64,000 nucleotides of DNA from Mesorhizobium sp. WSM4313 (GTDB lineage Bacteria; Pseudomonadota; Alphaproteobacteria; Rhizobiales; Rhizobiaceae): positions 1 to 64,000 of the forward strand of contig NZ_NSFT01000005.1 in NCBI RefSeq assembly GCF_002294725.1, given 5' to 3'. This document shows positions 26,745 to 35,069 of the stretch, in pieces (the stretch's first letter is position 1; each line of letters opens with the position of its first letter). The position numbers and the translations under genes are program-made. The notes below the pieces were generated by a model. That model was not told the DNA's origin. It did no database searches and worked only from the letters and a program-made list of their open reading frames with translations.

Positions 26745-28031
26745 ATGCTGAAGCAGAACCCCACCACAACCGAACCCGCTCGCGCCGCGCAATCGGCGCC
26801 GCTGATCGCCATTGCCAGCGTCATCGTGTCGATGGCGCTGATCGCGATCGGCAATGGACTGATGTTCGCCTATATCCCGGTGCGCCTCGGCGCCGACGGG
26901 TTCGACCCGACCTGGGCCGGGCTGATCGTCACCGGGCTTTCGGCCGGCGGGCTGGCCGGCTGCATCCTGACCGGGCCGCTCGTCAAGCGAGTGGGTCACG
27001 CCCGCGCCTTCATGGTGCTTTCGGCGCTGATCGCGCTTTCCAATGCGGCGATCGGCGCCGGGCCGATACCGCTTTTATGGATCGCCGCGCGGGCGCTTTA
27101 CGGCTTCGCCATCTGCGGGCTGTTCATCGTCGCGCAGAGCTGGCTGAACGATGCCTTGCCGAATTCGATCCGCGGCCGGGTGATGGCGGTGTTCTATGTC
27201 GCCTATATAGGCGGGCTAGGCGTGGGGTACGCGGCGCTTGCCGCGATCGACATCCATACGGCCGCGGCGGCGCTGATCGGCATCACCTTCACGGCGCTTT
27301 CCATCCTGCCGGTCGGCATGACGCGGCTGGCGCAGCCGCCGGCGCCGCAGGCCGCATCGGTGGCGCTTCGCCGTGCCTGGCGCATCTCGCCGGTCGGTGT
27401 CGCCGGCATGCTCGCCGTAGGCGGCCTGTCGATGATCGTCTCCGGCTTCGCGCCGATCCATGCCACCGCCAAGGGCTACAGCCAGGCCGACATCGCGCTG
27501 CTGTTGTCGGCGATGCCGGTCGGCACGCTGATCCTGCAGATTCCGCTCGGCTGGATATCCGACCGCACCGACCGGCGCTACGTGCTGGCGGGCGCGGCGG
27601 CGCTCGCGGCGATCGCCAGCGTGCTTGCCATCGTCTTCGACGGCGGCGCGCTGATGGCGCTGGTGGTGATCTATCTCATCTGGGACGGAGCGTCGGAATC
27701 GATCTACGCGCTCTCCAGCGCGCATGCCGCTGACCGCGCCGGCAAGGACGAGCTTCTGGCGCTGTCGAGCTCGATGCTGTTCGCCTGGTCGCTGGCCGGC
27801 TTCATCGTGCCCGGCATCGTGACGGCGCTTTCCGCCGTCTTCGGCACCGCGACCTTCATCTATGTCGGCATCGTCATCGCATCGGCCTTCTGCCTGTTCG
27901 TGCTGTGGCGCGTGATGGCCGGCCGGCCGACACCTGCGGCCATAAGCGGCAGTTTCGCGCCGATGTCGGCGCAGACGCCCCTGCCGGTGGAGCTTGCCTT
28001 CGCGCAGGATGAGTCGGTCACTTCCAAGTGA
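26745..28031 (+). CDS. Major facilitator superfamily transporter
   Basis: A 428-residue permease with 12 predicted membrane helices. The loop 2-3 motif (GPLVKRVGHARAF) and its second-half counterpart (GWISDRTDRRYVLAGAA) place it in MFS. It resembles YcaD/YfkF-type permeases of unknown substrate. The ATG at 26745 follows a short charged N-terminus; the frame upstream to 26559 runs through the MITE-like element and is rejected. With mscS it separates nadD from rsfS. Confidence 0.88.
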   Translation: MLKQNPTTTEPARAAQSAPLIAIASVIVSMALIAIGNGLMFAYIPVRLGADGFDPTWAGLIVTGLSAGGLAGCILTGPLVKRVGHARAFMVLSALIALSNAAIGAGPIPLLWIAARALYGFAICGLFIVAQSWLNDALPNSIRGRVMAVFYVAYIGGLGVGYAALAAIDIHTAAAALIGITFTALSILPVGMTRLAQPPAPQAASVALRRAWRISPVGVAGMLAVGGLSMIVSGFAPIHATAKGYSQADIALLLSAMPVGTLILQIPLGWISDRTDRRYVLAGAAALAAIASVLAIVFDGGALMALVVIYLIWDGASESIYALSSAHAADRAGKDELLALSSSMLFAWSLAGFIVPGIVTALSAVFGTATFIYVGIVIASAFCLFVLWRVMAGRPTPAAISGSFAPMSAQTPLPVELAFAQDESVTSK

Positions 28032-28058
28032 AGAACCGGCACTGAAGAACCGGTGAGA

Positions 28059-28958
28059 CTATTGCTTGCGCGCCTCCGGCGCCGGCATTTCCGGAGGCGG
28101 CAGCGGGATCGAGATGCCCTCGGTATCGAAAGCCTGCTTGGCGCGCTTGGTCATGTCGATCTGGGTCGAGAAATAGTCGGCGGCCGACGTCCAGTAGCGC
28201 AAGGTGAGTGAAACGGTGGTGTCGCCGAGACTGGCCACGAAGGCGATCGGCGCCGGTTCGCGCCGGATGCGCTTTTCGGCGGCGGCGATGGCAAGCAGCG
28301 TCTTTTGCGCGCGGTCGATGTCATTCCACGAGCCGATGCTCAAGGTGACGTCGGTGCGCCGCACGCCGTTGCGGGTGAAATTGCGCACCGGCTGGTTCCA
28401 CAGCGTCGAATTGGGCGCCATCACATAGACACCGTCGACGGAGCGCAGCTTGGTGGCGAAGAGACCGATCTCCTCGATGGTGCCGGCAATCGCGCCGACC
28501 TCGACATATTCGCCGATGCGGAAGGGCCTGAGCGCCAGAAGCATGATGCCGGCGGCGATGTTCTGCAGCGTGCCTTGCAGCGCCAGCCCGATGGCCAGGC
28601 CGGCAGCGCCTATTGCCGCAATGATGGAGGCGGTCTGCACGCCGAATTGGCCGAGCACCATGATGACGACAAGGATCAGGATGGCGTAACGCACGACCTG
28701 CGAGAAGAAATGCCGCAAGGTCTCATCGAAGCCGTGGATGTGGCCGAGGCCGGCATAGATCGAGCGCTCGGCAAGCCCGGCCACGAGATACCCGACAACC
28801 AGGAGGATGACGGCGCCGACGGCCGAGAAGGAATAGGAGACGATCAGCGTGCTCAGCTGCGCAAGCCCGGCCTGGATGGTGATGAGGGCGCTTTGCGGGT
28901 CGGTGGGCATGGCGGGTATCCCGTTGGTCAATGCGCCGATAACCCGTGCGCCTGGCAT
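28059..28958 (-). CDS. Small-conductance mechanosensitive channel (MscS family)
   Basis: A 299-residue inner-membrane channel that opens under osmotic downshock. Three membrane helices (about residues 38-62, 85-110 and 115-135) end in the pore helix ASIIAAIGAAGLAIGLALQGTL, with the Gly/Ala packing typical of MscS TM3. The beta domain (FRIGEYVEVGAIAGTIEEIG) and alpha-beta C-terminal domain follow. The start could also be the ATG at 28910 (MPTDPQSALI). Convergent with the MFS gene, 27 bases apart. Confidence 0.92.
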   Translation of the reverse strand: MPGARVIGALTNGIPAMPTDPQSALITIQAGLAQLSTLIVSYSFSAVGAVILLVVGYLVAGLAERSIYAGLGHIHGFDETLRHFFSQVVRYAILILVVIMVLGQFGVQTASIIAAIGAAGLAIGLALQGTLQNIAAGIMLLALRPFRIGEYVEVGAIAGTIEEIGLFATKLRSVDGVYVMAPNSTLWNQPVRNFTRNGVRRTDVTLSIGSWNDIDRAQKTLLAIAAAEKRIRREPAPIAFVASLGDTTVSLTLRYWTSAADYFSTQIDMTKRAKQAFDTEGISIPLPPPEMPAPEARKQ

Positions 28959-29154
28959 CGGTTCCCGCCTTTTGCGGCTTGGCGGAGCGCCTCCTCAAGA
29001 TCGCGCGGAGATCACGCTTCGAAGGCGCCCGTCTTGAAACTGCAACGGAACTCTGCCTATCTAAGTGGTGTCACCTGATTTGCCTGGTGATTTGGTTGTT
29101 CTTGTTGGGAAAGGAAACACACTGAGAACAGCACTGCGGAAGAAGGCTGACATC

Positions 29155-29532
29155 ATGCCTTCGCCGGCAGGGATCAGCGGAAACGACGCCGCGTCCCTCG
29201 CCATCGACACAGTCCTTGCCAGTCTGGAAGACTCCAAGGCCGAAAACATCGTCTCAATCGACATCCAGGGAAAATCGAGCCTCGGCGACTATATGGTCAT
29301 CGCCTCGGGCCGATCGCACCGTCATGTCTCGGCTGTCGCCGATCATCTCCTCAAGGCGCTGAAGGATGCCGGCCTCGGCAACGCGCGCGTCGAGGGGCTG
29401 GCCAGCGCCGACTGGGTCCTGATCGATTCGGGCGACATCATCGTCCATGTCTTCCGCCCCGAAGTCCGCGAGTTCTACAATCTCGAAAAGATGTGGCAGG
29501 CGCCGGACCTGGAGGAAGAGACCTTGCACTGA
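29155..29532 (+). CDS. rsfS: Ribosome silencing factor RsfS (YbeB/Iojap)
   Basis: A 125-residue protein that binds L14 and blocks subunit joining in starvation. Family marks: DIVSID-type start strand (AENIVSIDIQGKSSLGDYMVIASGRS), HVSAVADHLL, and the closing ADWVLIDSGDIIVHVFRPEVREFYNLEKMW. The ATG at 29155 is preceded by a purine-rich GGAAGAAGG; a longer frame from 29065 is less likely. It usually follows nadD directly; here two other genes lie between. Confidence 0.94.
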   Translation: MPSPAGISGNDAASLAIDTVLASLEDSKAENIVSIDIQGKSSLGDYMVIASGRSHRHVSAVADHLLKALKDAGLGNARVEGLASADWVLIDSGDIIVHVFRPEVREFYNLEKMWQAPDLEEETLH

Positions 29533-29594
29533 GCCTTGATCCGCCTGCCGTGAACCGTCACGGTACGCATTAGGACAAGCTCGCCGGGGCGAGG

Positions 29595-30077
29595 ATGAAG
29601 ATTACCGTTCATGCCGTGGGCCGGATGAAAACCGGTCCCGAGAGAGAACTCGCCGACCACTATTTCGAGCGCTTCGCCAAGAGCGGGCCCGCGGTCGGGC
29701 TGGAATTTGCCGGCATTGTCGAGGTCCCCGAGAGCCGCGGACAGAGCGCCGACGAGCGCCGCCGCGAGGAAGGCCAGAAGCTGCAGGCGCAGTTGCAGTC
29801 GGGCGCTGTTCTCATCCTGCTCGACGAACGCGGCAAGTCGCTTTCCTCGGAAGACCTGGCCGCCCGCATCGGCCAGTTGCGCGACGGCGGCCGCAAGGCG
29901 CTGGTCGTCGCGATCGGCGGTGCCGACGGCCATGACAGATCCCTGCGCGAGCAGGCCGACCTGGTGCTGTCCTTCGGCGCGCTGACCTGGCCGCACCAAC
30001 TGGTGCGCGTCATGCTGGGCGAGCAGCTTTACCGGATCGCAACGATCCTGGCGGGTCATCCGTATCATCGATCGTGA
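29595..30077 (+). CDS. rlmH: 23S rRNA pseudouridine-1915 N3-methyltransferase
   Basis: A 160-residue SPOUT-class methyltransferase acting on 23S rRNA. Landmarks: MKITVHAVGRMKTGPERELADHY at the N-terminus, LLDERGKSLSSEDLA in the middle, and the SAM-binding knot FVIGGADG-type (VVAIGGADGHDRSL) plus ALTWPHQLVRVMLGEQLYRI and final HPYHRS. It follows rsfS by 62 bases in the conserved order. Confidence 0.97.
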   Translation: MKITVHAVGRMKTGPERELADHYFERFAKSGPAVGLEFAGIVEVPESRGQSADERRREEGQKLQAQLQSGAVLILLDERGKSLSSEDLAARIGQLRDGGRKALVVAIGGADGHDRSLREQADLVLSFGALTWPHQLVRVMLGEQLYRIATILAGHPYHRS

Positions 30078-30155
30078 TACGGCTCGACGGCCAAGAAGCT
30101 GGGGATTGCCGGCCCACGCCAGGATTTCTGCCTCAATCGCGCGGCAACGGGTATT

Positions 30156-30214
30156 CTGTTTTACGCAATCCCGGACGGAGAACCGTTACGCACTTTTCCT
30201 GGAATTGCTCTGAG
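30156..30214. repeat. Dispersed intergenic repeat, copy 1
   Basis: TCTGTTTTACGCAATCCCGG ... CACTTTTCCTGGAATTGCTCTGA matches, with scattered differences, the segment at 62377-62437. Both lie just upstream of genes. Such short dispersed repeats are common in Mesorhizobium intergenic DNA. Confidence 0.7.
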
Positions 30215-30273
30215 CGGCGCTTCCAACATGGTTGATGGTTCGTTAACGAAGCGGCGGATAGGTTAGAGGCCTG

Positions 30274-31608
30274 ATGTCTGAAGGCTGGTACCCGATTACG
30301 CGCGCCTGGCGCGTCCGCTGCGGCTTGACCCTTGTCGCCGCCCTGGTCGCGCTCGGTCCGGCCCAGGCGGCCGAAAATTCGCTCGACCTTGCGCCCGACC
30401 CGGATCAGAGCCGGGCCGAATATGAGCAGGTTTCCAAGGAGATCACGCTCTCGTCGGAGCGGCTGGGCAAGCTCGCCGCCGACATCGCTTCGGTGCGCAA
30501 GGACTATGCTTCGATCACCGCGGCGCTCATCCAGTCGGCGATGACGGAGCAGAAGCTCGGTCAGGACATCGAGGACATCGGCGCCAAGCTCGAAGGGCTG
30601 AAGGCCGAGCAAAATAAGCTGCGCGCCTCGCTCATGGCGCGGCGCGACGTGCTGGCCGAAGTGCTCGGCGCATTGCAGCGCATGGGGCTCAATCCGCCGC
30701 CGGCGATCCTGGTCAAGCCCGAGGATGCGCTGTCGTCGGTGCGCAGCGCCATCCTGCTCGGCGCCGTGGTGCCGGAACTGCGCCAGCAGACCGACCGGCT
30801 GATGGCCGACCTCAAGGAGCAGACGCGTGTAACGGCATCGATCGAGGCCGAGCGGGCCAGGCTCACCGCCGCCGTCACCGACCAGACGGCGGAAAAAAAG
30901 CGGCTCACCATGCTGCTCGAGGCCAAGAAAAAACTGCAGGCCGATACCCAGGCCGCGATGGCGGCCGAGCAGCAGCACTCGCAGCAGCTGGCGGCGAAGG
31001 CGAGCAGCCTCAAGGACCTGATCGCCTCACTGGAAGCCGACAAGGCGCGCAAGGCGCAGGACCAGGCCAAGGCGGGCGAGCGCAAATCGGCGGACAACGA
31101 CACCACAGCCTCGACCACCGAGCTCGCCGCGCTGCCGGTCCCGGAAGCGAACCGTCTCACGGGATCGGCGCCGTTTTCGGCATTGCAAGGCCAGATCGCG
31201 CTGCCGGTCATCGGTAAGATCAAACTGCGTTTCGGCGCCGACGACGGCAATGGCGCGGCGATGCAAGGCGACATGGTTGCGACACAATCGGGAGCCATCG
31301 TCACAGCGCCGGCGGATGGAAACGTGCTTTATGCGGGGCCGTTTCGCTCCTATGGTCAACTCTTGATCCTCAACGCAGGCGACGGGTATCATGTCGTTCT
31401 GGCGGGGATGAGCAGAATCAGCGTCGCGACCGGACAGTCGGTGCTCGCAGGAGAGCCGATCGGCGCGATGGGAGAGGCCCGGGTGGCAAGCACCTCGGCC
31501 TCGCGAAATGGAAATGCGGCGCTGGAACTCTATGTTGAGTTCCGCAAGGATGGAAAACCCGTCGATCCGGCCCCATGGTGGGCGGACCGATTTTCTGGAA
31601 GGACGTGA
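30274..31608 (+). CDS. EnvC-like murein hydrolase activator (coiled coil plus LytM domain)
   Basis: A 444-residue exported protein. A signal peptide (about residues 1-33, ending AQAAENS) is followed by a long coiled coil (residues 40-265, rich in EQVSKEITLSSERLGKL-type heptads) and a C-terminal LytM/M23 domain. Zinc ligands are largely missing (the HxH position reads LYVEFRKDGKPVDP and the first His/Asp motif is absent), so it should activate amidases and not cut peptidoglycan itself. It is followed by ctpA with only one base between stop and start. Confidence 0.88.
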   Translation: MSEGWYPITRAWRVRCGLTLVAALVALGPAQAAENSLDLAPDPDQSRAEYEQVSKEITLSSERLGKLAADIASVRKDYASITAALIQSAMTEQKLGQDIEDIGAKLEGLKAEQNKLRASLMARRDVLAEVLGALQRMGLNPPPAILVKPEDALSSVRSAILLGAVVPELRQQTDRLMADLKEQTRVTASIEAERARLTAAVTDQTAEKKRLTMLLEAKKKLQADTQAAMAAEQQHSQQLAAKASSLKDLIASLEADKARKAQDQAKAGERKSADNDTTASTTELAALPVPEANRLTGSAPFSALQGQIALPVIGKIKLRFGADDGNGAAMQGDMVATQSGAIVTAPADGNVLYAGPFRSYGQLLILNAGDGYHVVLAGMSRISVATGQSVLAGEPIGAMGEARVASTSASRNGNAALELYVEFRKDGKPVDPAPWWADRFSGRT

Positions 31609-31609
31609 A

Positions 31610-32941
31610 ATGATGCGGAAACTGTCGCTTCTGTTTGCCGGCGCGCTGATGGGCGCATCGGCAATGAGCCTGGTCTACGGCGCACCGGGTTCGGCGGCGA
31701 ATGCTGCGGGTTCGGAAACCTACAAGCAGCTGGCGATCTTCGGCGACATCTTCGAACGCGTGCGCGCCAATTATGTGACGCCGCCGGACGATAAATCGCT
31801 GGTCGAGAACGCCATCAACGGCATGCTGTCCTCGCTCGACCCGCACTCCTCCTACATGAATGCCGAGCAGGCGCAGGACATGCGCGTGCAGACAAAGGGC
31901 GAGTTCGGCGGCCTCGGCATCGAGGTCACCATGGAAAACGACCTCGTCAAGGTGATCACGCCGATCGACGACACGCCGGCCGCCAAGGCGGGAGTGCTTT
32001 CCGGCGATTACATCGCCAAGATCGACGGCGAGGAGGTTCGCGGCCTCACCCTCAACGACGCGGTCGAGAAGATGCGCGGGCCGGTCAACACGCCGATCAA
32101 GCTCACCATCCTGCGCCAGGGCGCCGACAAGCCGATCGAGCTGACGGTGGTGCGCGACATCATCAAGGTCAAGGCGGTGAAGTACCGGGTCGAGAACGAC
32201 ATCGGCTACATGAAGATCACCTCCTTCACCGAGAAGACCTATGACGATCTCGAGAACGCCATCGAGAACATCAAGAAGCAGGTGCCGAACGACAAGCTGA
32301 AGGGCTATGTGCTCGACCTGCGCCTCAATCCGGGCGGCCTGCTCGACCAGGCGGTCAGCGTGTCGGACGCCTTCCTCAAGCGCGGCGAGATCGTCTCGAC
32401 GCGCGGCCGCGATCCGAAGGACGTCACCCGCTTCGATGCCAAGCCGAAGCAGGTCGACGACATCAACGGCAAGCCGATGATCGTGCTGGTCAATGGCGGT
32501 TCGGCAAGCGCCTCGGAAATCGTCGCCGGCGCGCTGCAGGATCTGCGCCGCGTCACGGTGGTCGGCACGCAGTCCTTCGGCAAGGGCTCGGTGCAGACCA
32601 TCATCCCGCTCGGCGAGAACGGCGCGCTCAGGCTGACGACGGCGCTCTATTACACGCCGTCGGGCAAGTCGATCCAGGGCAAGGGCATCACGCCAGACAT
32701 CAAGGTCGACCAGCCGTTGCCCCCGGATCTGCAGGGCCGCGACCTGACCCGCGGTGAATCCGACCTCAAGGGCCATATCAAGGGCGCCGACGAGAGCTCC
32801 ACCGGCTCGGGCTCGGCCGCCTATGTGCCGCCGGATCCGAAGAACGACCTGCAGCTGATCTATGCCGAGCAGCTTCTGCGCGGCGAAAAGACCGATCCGT
32901 CGTTCCCGCCGAACCCGGACAAGGCCGTGCTGAACCAGTAA
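31610..32941 (+). CDS. ctpA: Carboxy-terminal processing protease CtpA (S41)
   Basis: A 443-residue periplasmic serine protease. Signal peptide at residues 1-30 (MMRKLSLLFAGALMGASAM), PDZ domain about 95-170 (GEFGGLGIEVTMEND), and S41 peptidase domain with NGGSASASEIVAG (Ser300) and FGKGSVQ (Lys325), which keep the 25-residue Ser-Lys spacing of the family. The ATG at 31610 has a GGAAGGA ribosome binding site inside the end of envC; an immediately following second ATG (31613) is equivalent. EnvC-CtpA pairing suggests control of cell-wall hydrolysis at division. Confidence 0.95.
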   Translation: MMRKLSLLFAGALMGASAMSLVYGAPGSAANAAGSETYKQLAIFGDIFERVRANYVTPPDDKSLVENAINGMLSSLDPHSSYMNAEQAQDMRVQTKGEFGGLGIEVTMENDLVKVITPIDDTPAAKAGVLSGDYIAKIDGEEVRGLTLNDAVEKMRGPVNTPIKLTILRQGADKPIELTVVRDIIKVKAVKYRVENDIGYMKITSFTEKTYDDLENAIENIKKQVPNDKLKGYVLDLRLNPGGLLDQAVSVSDAFLKRGEIVSTRGRDPKDVTRFDAKPKQVDDINGKPMIVLVNGGSASASEIVAGALQDLRRVTVVGTQSFGKGSVQTIIPLGENGALRLTTALYYTPSGKSIQGKGITPDIKVDQPLPPDLQGRDLTRGESDLKGHIKGADESSTGSGSAAYVPPDPKNDLQLIYAEQLLRGEKTDPSFPPNPDKAVLNQ

Positions 32942-33128
32942 TGCGGTGGTCCGGCTCTGGCCGGCTGCGAGAAGCAATGCAATGCTGCCGGGGCCGCGAG
33001 GTTCCGGCAGTTTGATTCGGGGACAGCGGTCGGGGCGCCACGCTTGTGGGTATCGCGCCGGCGATTGCGAAGTTCACGCGAGATGTCACGAAAAACGTGA
33101 CCCTGGCGTGCTTCCGGGGAAACACGAC

Positions 33129-34322
33129 TTGGCTGAGATCGGCAAGGACATCGAACGCCCGCTCGGACAGACGATCCGGCCTCAGCGCAAGGCCTCGCGC
33201 GGCATCGGCTCCGGCTCGCTCATCGCTGTGCTGGCCGTGCTTGGCGTGATCGGTGTTTCCGGCGCTATTGCGCTGCGTGAAAGGCCGTTCCGCAAGCCGG
33301 AAGAAGTCGCCGTTTCCACGCCGAAGGTCACCGCCGAGGCTGCTCCTGCCGCGACAGCGGCGCCCGCGCCGGCTCCGATGGCGGCGGCGGCGCCACAGGC
33401 CAGCACGCCGATGAAGAGCGGCGGCCCGCAGATCATCCACGTCCAGACCGAAGAAGGCGACGGCCCGCCGAAGGCCGCTATCGTGATTCGCGATCCGTCG
33501 ACGCTCGGCCAGAACCTGAAGGTTGCCCATATCCCGGACAGGGCGCTGATCGAGGCCACCGACACCGGACCGCTGCCGATCCGCAGCGCCGACGGCCGGC
33601 GGCCGTTCGACGTTTATGCGCGGCCTTGGTCAGGCGCGCGCGGGGCGCGGGTGGCGATCGTCATCGGCGGACTTGCCGTCTCGCAGACCGGCACGCAAGC
33701 GGCGATCGCCAAGCTGCCGGCCGAAGTGACGTTGGCCTTCGCGCCGCAAGGCAACAGTATCGGCCGCTGGATGCAGACGGCAAGGCAAAGCGGGCATGAG
33801 ATCGTCATGCAGGTGCCGCTCGAGCCGTTCGATTATCCCAACGTCAATCCCGGCCGAAACACGCTGACTGTCGCGGCCAGCCCGGACGAGAACCTGAAGA
33901 GCCTTCACTGGGCCCTGTCGCGCACGACCAACTATACCGGGGTCATGAACTATATGGGCGCGCGCTTCTCGGCCGACGCCGCGGCGATGGAGCCGTTCAT
34001 GGCCGAGCTCGGCAAGCGGGGGCTTGCCTATATCGATGACGGCTCGTCCTCGCGCAGTGTGGCGCCCGACCTGGCGTTGAAAGACGGTGTGCCGTTCGTT
34101 GCTGGCGACATGGCGATCGATGCCGTGCAGGATCGCGGCGAAATCCTCAAGAAGCTGGACAGCCTCGAAGCCACGGCACGGGCCAAGGGCAGCGCCGTCG
34201 GCATCGGTTCGGCCTTCGATATCACCGTCGACACGGTGACGTCGTGGATTGCCGAAGCGAAGAAGCGCGGCATTGAGATCGTGCCGATCTCGGCTGTGGC
34301 GATCGATCCGCAAAAAGGCTAG
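33129..34322 (+). CDS. Divergent polysaccharide deacetylase family protein (TTG start)
   Basis: A 397-residue envelope protein. An N-terminal cytoplasmic stretch (DIERPLGQTIRPQRKASRG) precedes one membrane anchor (about 35-57), a Pro/Ala-rich linker, and a divergent polysaccharide deacetylase (DUF610-type) domain from about residue 170 (RVAIVIGGLAVSQTGTQAAI) with FAPQGNSIGRWMQTARQSGHEIVMQVPLEP and NYMGARF. It normally follows envC and ctpA in alphaproteobacteria. The frame opens at 32946, but the family N-terminus begins at the TTG at 33129, which has GGGGA upstream; a GTG at 33108 is possible. Confidence 0.85.
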   Translation: MAEIGKDIERPLGQTIRPQRKASRGIGSGSLIAVLAVLGVIGVSGAIALRERPFRKPEEVAVSTPKVTAEAAPAATAAPAPAPMAAAAPQASTPMKSGGPQIIHVQTEEGDGPPKAAIVIRDPSTLGQNLKVAHIPDRALIEATDTGPLPIRSADGRRPFDVYARPWSGARGARVAIVIGGLAVSQTGTQAAIAKLPAEVTLAFAPQGNSIGRWMQTARQSGHEIVMQVPLEPFDYPNVNPGRNTLTVAASPDENLKSLHWALSRTTNYTGVMNYMGARFSADAAAMEPFMAELGKRGLAYIDDGSSSRSVAPDLALKDGVPFVAGDMAIDAVQDRGEILKKLDSLEATARAKGSAVGIGSAFDITVDTVTSWIAEAKKRGIEIVPISAVAIDPQKG

Positions 34323-34345
34323 CTGGGTGAATGGTCAGTGGTGAA

Positions 34346-34389
34346 TAGTAAGTAGTAAGTAGTAAGTAGTAAGTAGTAAGTAGTAGTAG
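34346..34389. repeat. 7-bp tandem repeat, TAGTAAG x5 plus partial copies
   Basis: Five perfect copies of TAGTAAG (34346-34380) followed by TAGTAGTAG. Just upstream GTGAATGGTCAGTGGTGAATAG is roughly the complement of the CACCATT array at 34424, so the two arrays could fold together. Confidence 0.9.
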
Positions 34390-34423
34390 ATTTTCAGTGC
34401 CGCGCCACGGTTTTTGATGCCGT

Positions 34424-34458
34424 CACCATTCACCATTCACCATTCACCACTCACTACT
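34424..34458. repeat. 7-bp tandem repeat, CACCATT x3 plus two variant copies
   Basis: Three perfect CACCATT copies (34424-34444) and then CACCACT and CACTACT. The array ends 20 bases before the rppH ATG, so it covers the leader of rppH. Confidence 0.9.
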
Positions 34459-34477
34459 CACACGGAACGCTGCCCCC

Positions 34478-34993
34478 ATGGCCAAAAAGATCGATCCCGA
34501 AACGCTGCCTTACCGTCCGTGCGTCGGGCTGATGATACTCAACAAAGCAGGTCTGGTCTGGGTTGGGCACCGCATCGCCGAACCGGACAGCGAGTTCGCC
34601 GACACGACGCAGCTTTGGCAGATGCCGCAAGGCGGCATCGACAAGGGCGAGGAGCCGATCGAGGCCGCCGGGCGCGAGCTCTACGAGGAGACCGGCATGC
34701 GCAGCGTGTCGCTGCTGGCCGAGGCGCCGCGCTGGATCAACTACGACCTGCCGGAGCATCTGGTCGGCGTCGCCTTCAAGGGCCGCTATCGCGGCCAGAC
34801 GCAGAAATGGTTCGCCTACCGCTTCGAGGGCGACGAAGGCGAGATCGAGATCAATCCGCCTCCCGGTGGCCATAAGGCCGAGTTCGATGAATGGGCCTGG
34901 CGGCCGATGCGGGAGCTGCCCGACCTGATCGTGCCGTTCAAACGCAAGGTCTATGAGCAGGTTGTGGCGGCGTTCCAGCATCTCGTCCCCTGA
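34478..34993 (+). CDS. rppH: RNA pyrophosphohydrolase (Nudix)
   Basis: Removes pyrophosphate from 5'-triphosphate mRNA ends and so starts RNA decay. The 171-residue protein begins with [22 protein letters not shown] and has a perfect Nudix box at residues 52-74 (G-x5-E-x7-RELYEETGM), followed by [14 protein letters not shown]. The leader upstream contains heptamer repeats instead of a typical strong ribosome binding site. Confidence 0.96.
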   Translation: MAKKIDPETLPYRPCVGLMILNKAGLVWVGHRIAEPDSEFADTTQLWQMPQGGIDKGEEPIEAAGRELYEETGMRSVSLLAEAPRWINYDLPEHLVGVAFKGRYRGQTQKWFAYRFEGDEGEIEINPPPGGHKAEFDEWAWRPMRELPDLIVPFKRKVYEQVVAAFQHLVP

Positions 34994-35069
34994 GCGGCCG
35001 CCATCTGTCCCGGTTGTCGTGGCCGCCCCATGGCCGTATTGATTGCCGATGCAATGAGCGGGGGTCGCC

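Noticed and set aside
31418..32977. 519-codon reverse frame opposite ctpA
   Set aside because: Antisense shadow of ctpA with a low-complexity composition.
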